A DNA stretch of 64,000 bases from Rhizobium altiplani (lineage in GTDB: Bacteria > Pseudomonadota > Alphaproteobacteria > Rhizobiales > Rhizobiaceae). The DNA is taken from positions 28,269 to 92,268 of the forward strand of contig NZ_LNCD01000092.1 of assembly GCF_001542405.1 (NCBI RefSeq), read 5' to 3'. Made by a program: the position numbers and the translations under genes. The notes beneath the pieces were generated by a model. That model was not told the DNA's origin. It did not search any database and saw nothing but the letters and a program-made list of their open reading frames with translations. Positions 62,301 through 64,000 of this stretch are shown here, one piece after another. Numbering within the stretch: position 1 is the stretch's first letter; each line of letters begins with the position of its first letter.

Positions 62301-62875
62301 TCGCGCAGCTTGAAGAGAAACGCCGGACCATTCTTCTCGACATCGAGGAATCCGCGCGCCGGTACATGGAACTGCGAGCCGGCGTCGCTGCCGCCGAGCA
62401 AGCCCTTCGCCTGTACAGGGAAAGGCATCGCAGCGGCATGATGGCGCGCGCGTCGGCAGCGTTCAACATGATCAGTCGCGGCGCCTACAGCGGCGTCGCC
62501 GCGCAGCCCGGCCAGGACGGCGAGGTGCTGATCGCAGTCTCCTCCAGCGGTGGATCGAATGCCGCAAACGAACTCTCCAAGGGGGCTCGCTTCCAGTTGT
62601 ACTTGGCGCTCCGCGTTGCAGGCTACCACGAGTTTCTGGGAAGCCGTCCGCCTGTTCCATTCGTGGCCGACGACATAATGGAGTCCTTCGACGATTTCCG
62701 TGCTGAAGAGACCTTCCGGCTGTTCGCCGAGATGGCGCAGCGCGGACAGGTTGTCTATCTGACGCACCATAGGCATCTCATCGAGATCGCGCGCTCAGTT
62801 TGTCCCGGTGTCCGATTGCACGATCTGGAGGCGATCGCCACCGCTGGAAAGCTGACTGCGGTCGCAGCCGAGTAG
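59378..62875 (+). CDS. SbcC/YhaN-like SMC-type ATPase
   Basis: The 1165-residue protein has Walker A GPNEAGKST (about 36-44), long heptad-rich coiled-coil regions through the middle, a C-terminal signature-like ELSKGARFQLYLALR and Walker B FVADDIMESFD. This is the YhaN-type architecture (AAA_27 family) paired with a YhaO-like nuclease. It is likely to form a DNA-end-processing complex with the preceding gene product. Start ATG at 59378 overlaps the upstream stop. Confidence 0.9.
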   Translation: MRINRLDLTRYGKFTDSVIDFGEPGRGTPDLHVIYGPNEAGKSTTFDAILDLIFGIGTSSKYGFLHPYPTMRIGANIEIAGESREFVRIKRPQNSLLDSDGRSLPDALIRTDLGGIDRDAFTTMFSLDEKTLEKGGEGILASKGDLGELLFSASAGLSDLSRQLSSIRGEADVFYRYRARSGALADFKTELTTLKEQRAALDLRVSDFQRLSSERAHLSRLHEDALEQRAATQRRMDDVRRILAALSPMARLSTLKGEFSQTEEVPVPPSSWCGELPGLRSSEIEYRVKLEQIARSIAEIEREAEKLAPDPVALELSARVAELSDLQPRYITAENDIPKLSARAAELSIESILVQLGRPGDASPVRLILDAPTVGTLRALMEGKSGVDARLTSAKDECAKVERAIAVLSASNSTTDLSPDKVKTYEQLAATVKTIPRSDEEVALRSLSRRRDAASVALAETLSRLLPWRGSIGDLSSMACPSSVKLEQWKTSFKLATEQARRARADLDRLEPEGRRLDAEIDAVRSLVSAIDEMHSTDSRALRDEAWATHRKTMDDATADAFEEAMKSDDHLVSQRLLHFSEIGKLNQLLQRNAAVRTDVETARHAQREALDRQEEIRSEITARLDPLVAGSSLEADPFELEDWLRKREDVLKARDELADVDREIADVRDRVGRSRRLLIEAMDAANVGYHPDADIAALVAAAEDAVNDFNSAFSQATQMRRLQAECVDREQALADASFAAEAWQSEWKLICESSWLGELDVIPGTGAMSEILSTLEKLASAIESRDGLIDRVQKMEKDRALFEARALDLCEKLGIPTEGSPRELAHRIFERVRLAGLNQERREELGGELEDARKEESDLKAATEVLDARLLEMFAFFGVTTLGEVEAQMEIAERRQELSRSISGLEQELLQISGVADMSALRQLVASVDKQDLEGELARLTPVLTGQDQRCSEVFHQRSKVQDALDAIGGDARVAQLEEKRRTILLDIEESARRYMELRAGVAAAEQALRLYRERHRSGMMARASAAFNMISRGAYSGVAAQPGQDGEVLIAVSSSGGSNAANELSKGARFQLYLALRVAGYHEFLGSRPPVPFVADDIMESFDDFRAEETFRLFAEMAQRGQVVYLTHHRHLIEIARSVCPGVRLHDLEAIATAGKLTAVAAE

Positions 62876-62994
62876 AATCTCCGTGACGTGTCCCGATATC
62901 AGGTCATTTGGCTGAGTATCAGGGCGCCGTTCGCCTTCCCGGTTACCGTCCAATCACCATGATCTTGTCACCTTTCATGATCGCCCCGATGACG

Positions 62995-63078
62995 CGGTCG
63001 TCGGCCAGCCGGCTCCGCCTTCAGCAAGCCGACATAGTAGGGCTGCTGTTCGTGGTGCATCAGCGCGTCGATGTACCA
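62995..63078 (-). pseudogene. AbiEi antitoxin fragment, inverted
   Basis: The minus strand reads WYIDALMHHEQQPYYVGLLK followed by A, the segment that in AbiEi-family antitoxins comes just before the THQAVMEFQ segment. Here the next segment lies on the plus strand immediately to the right (63080-63283). A small inversion has split the gene. Confidence 0.6.
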
Positions 63079-63079
63079 G

Positions 63080-63283
63080 GACGCCACGCATCAGGCCGTT
63101 ATGGAATTCCAGATCGTCACGCCCAAACGCATGTCGAAGATCAAGGCAGGCCGTAATCTGATCGTCTTCTACTACCGCAAAGACATTGCAGCAGTGGAGG
63201 CGGGCATCGAGGACCGCAAAACGGATACTGGCAGAATGAAAATATCATCTCCGGCCCTCACGGCGCTTGACCTCCTACGCTGA
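63080..63283 (+). pseudogene. AbiEi antitoxin fragment
   Basis: The plus strand reads ATHQAVMEFQIVTPKRMSKI, then LIVFYYRKDIAAVEAG and GIEDRKTDTGRMKISS to LTALDLLR, matching the middle of type IV antitoxin AbiEi. The preceding segment is inverted (62995-63078), and the frame stops right after LDLLR. The gene is not functional. Confidence 0.7.
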
Positions 63284-63408
63284 CGGGCGCGGCGCCATAG
63301 ACGGAGCTCGACCGACACGAGACGCGCGCCCCGGATTCACACCGGCGCCGAAGGAGCGCGACGATCGCTGGCACGTGATTGTGCGCCGCTCGCCGGAGAT
63401 CGACGAAT

Positions 63409-63580
63409 GATCCCCGCTCAGAACATTGTTGCGTGGGGAGCATCGTTCCATGGGCGGATCAGCGTCAGGTCGAGCAGGATCTCATCATCTGCCGCGCACT
63501 CATCGATATCTTCGATGACGATCTCCTGTCCGCCGAGCTGCGTTTTCGCGGCGGCACGGCGCCTAATAAGCTGCATTTCC
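63409..63580 (+). pseudogene. AbiEii-type toxin fragment, frameshifted
   Basis: MIPAQNIVAWG begins in one frame and, after a one-base shift in the GGGG run near 63435-63440, continues SIVPWADQRQVEQDLIICRA then LIDIF and RFRGGTAPNKLHF in another. This is the N-terminus of an AbiEii nucleotidyltransferase toxin (GGT motif). Similarity ends at about 63580, well before the catalytic acidic motif, so it is a truncated relic of the AbiE pair. Confidence 0.65.
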
Positions 63581-63724
63581 AGGAGCTCGCGAAGGAGGCC
63601 GGGCGCTGCGAAACCCCTGCCATCTTCGTGCCCGACCTTTGCTCCAAGTCGGGAGCAAAGTGGATGAGGCAACGTTCAAACCTCGGGGAGCATCGTTACG
63701 TGCGGCAATACGTGATATCGCGGT

Positions 63725-63905
63725 AGGGACGCCTATTACTGAGCGCCCCCCGCACAGATCCACGCGGGCGGGTTTCCCGCACGTGGCTCTTACCTCGGGT
63801 GATTGACGGCGAAGCGTACATTTGGCCATGGATCAAGGATGCAAGGCTTGGGTAGGTAGTCGGTGGCTAACTGCTCGATCCGTTTCCACGTGACGTCGGC
63901 CCTCT
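63725..63905 (-). mobile_element. Possible group II intron 3' end with reverse-transcriptase tail
   Basis: On the minus strand, VTWKRIEQLATDYLPKPCIL then DPWPNVRF resembles the C-terminus of bacterial intron/retron-type reverse transcriptases. About 30 bases later comes a hairpin (63757-63789) beginning GAGCCACG and closing CGTGGATC, reminiscent of domain V, with a domain-VI-like stem ending CCTAC. The upper stem fits domain V poorly. The identification is tentative. Confidence 0.4.
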
Positions 63906-64000
63906 GACTCCGCCGCTGTGGCGCCGCAGCAGCCGCATCGCGTGCTTGCGGTGAAAGCCCGTGATGACGACGAATTCATCCAGAATTCTCGCCTTCTCCG
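63905..64000 (-). mobile_element. Transposase N-terminal fragment (runs off window)
   Basis: From the right edge the minus strand reads EKARILDEFVVITGFHRKHA then MRLLRRHSGG, the typical beginning of a rhizobial DDE/integrase-type transposase. Similarity stops near 63905, where reverse-transcriptase-like sequence begins. The insertion sequence family cannot be fixed from this fragment. Confidence 0.5.

Noticed and set aside
1..64000. tRNA or rRNA genes
   Set aside because: No tRNA-like or rRNA-like conserved stretches were recognised in either strand on reading.

Overview
The window looks like part of a conjugative symbiotic plasmid from a Rhizobium/Sinorhizobium-type alphaproteobacterium. 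The evidence is a pTi-style transfer module (traH-traB-traF-traA divergent from traC-traD-traG around an oriT), a nod box upstream of a nodM/glmS-type gene followed by nolF/nolG-type efflux genes, a nodO-like RTX gene, and several UgpABCE/MalFGK-type sugar transport operons typical of rhizobial replicons. Family names come from reading the translations; no database search was run.

Layout. 1-8.2 kb: conjugation genes and oriT. 8.2-18.2 kb: plasmid backbone and accessory block of small genes (thermonuclease pseudogene, WGR protein, DUF736, ArdC antirestriction, toprim protein, cold-shock protein); several are preceded by hairpins about 21-23 nt before the start codon. 18.2-26.0 kb: a PmtA-like methyltransferase, then an RpiR-controlled ABC uptake operon with a metallophosphodiesterase and a HAD phosphatase, probably for a phosphorylated or phosphodiester substrate. 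26.0-27.5 kb: decayed IS110 pieces and a ParE toxin fragment. 27.6-38.5 kb: symbiosis region, with nod box > nodM > FMN reductase > nolF > nolG on the minus strand, a secreted protein with chorismate-lyase-like sequence, an IS110 remnant, a nodO-like gene broken by a one-base shift at a G6 tract, an ISNCY-like remnant and a small helix-turn-helix gene. 39.2-52.9 kb: a DeoR-controlled catabolic and transport regulon (two Gfo/Idh dehydrogenases, PfkB kinase, TIM-barrel isomerase, PIG-L deacetylase, alpha/beta hydrolase, BtpA/SgcQ protein, SDR, four-gene ABC importer), with matching palindromes at three promoters. 53.0-53.8 kb: DUF433 antitoxin with a truncated DUF5615 toxin. 53.95-57.25 kb: a complete His-Xaa-Ser system (hxsD-hxsB-hxsC-hxsA), a radical-SAM peptide-maturation locus, facing a peptidoglycan-binding membrane protein. 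58.1-62.9 kb: an SbcD/SbcC-like (YhaO/YhaN) pair. 62.9-64 kb: wreckage of an AbiE toxin-antitoxin locus, a possible group II intron end and a transposase start.

The most interesting system is the HxsDBCA locus: two radical SAM enzymes translationally coupled to a short secreted precursor with six tandem His-Xaa-Ser repeats. Next are the nod-box regulon with an unusual FMN reductase gene inside it, the frameshifted nodO-like gene, and two newly visible operator families for the DeoR and RpiR regulators.
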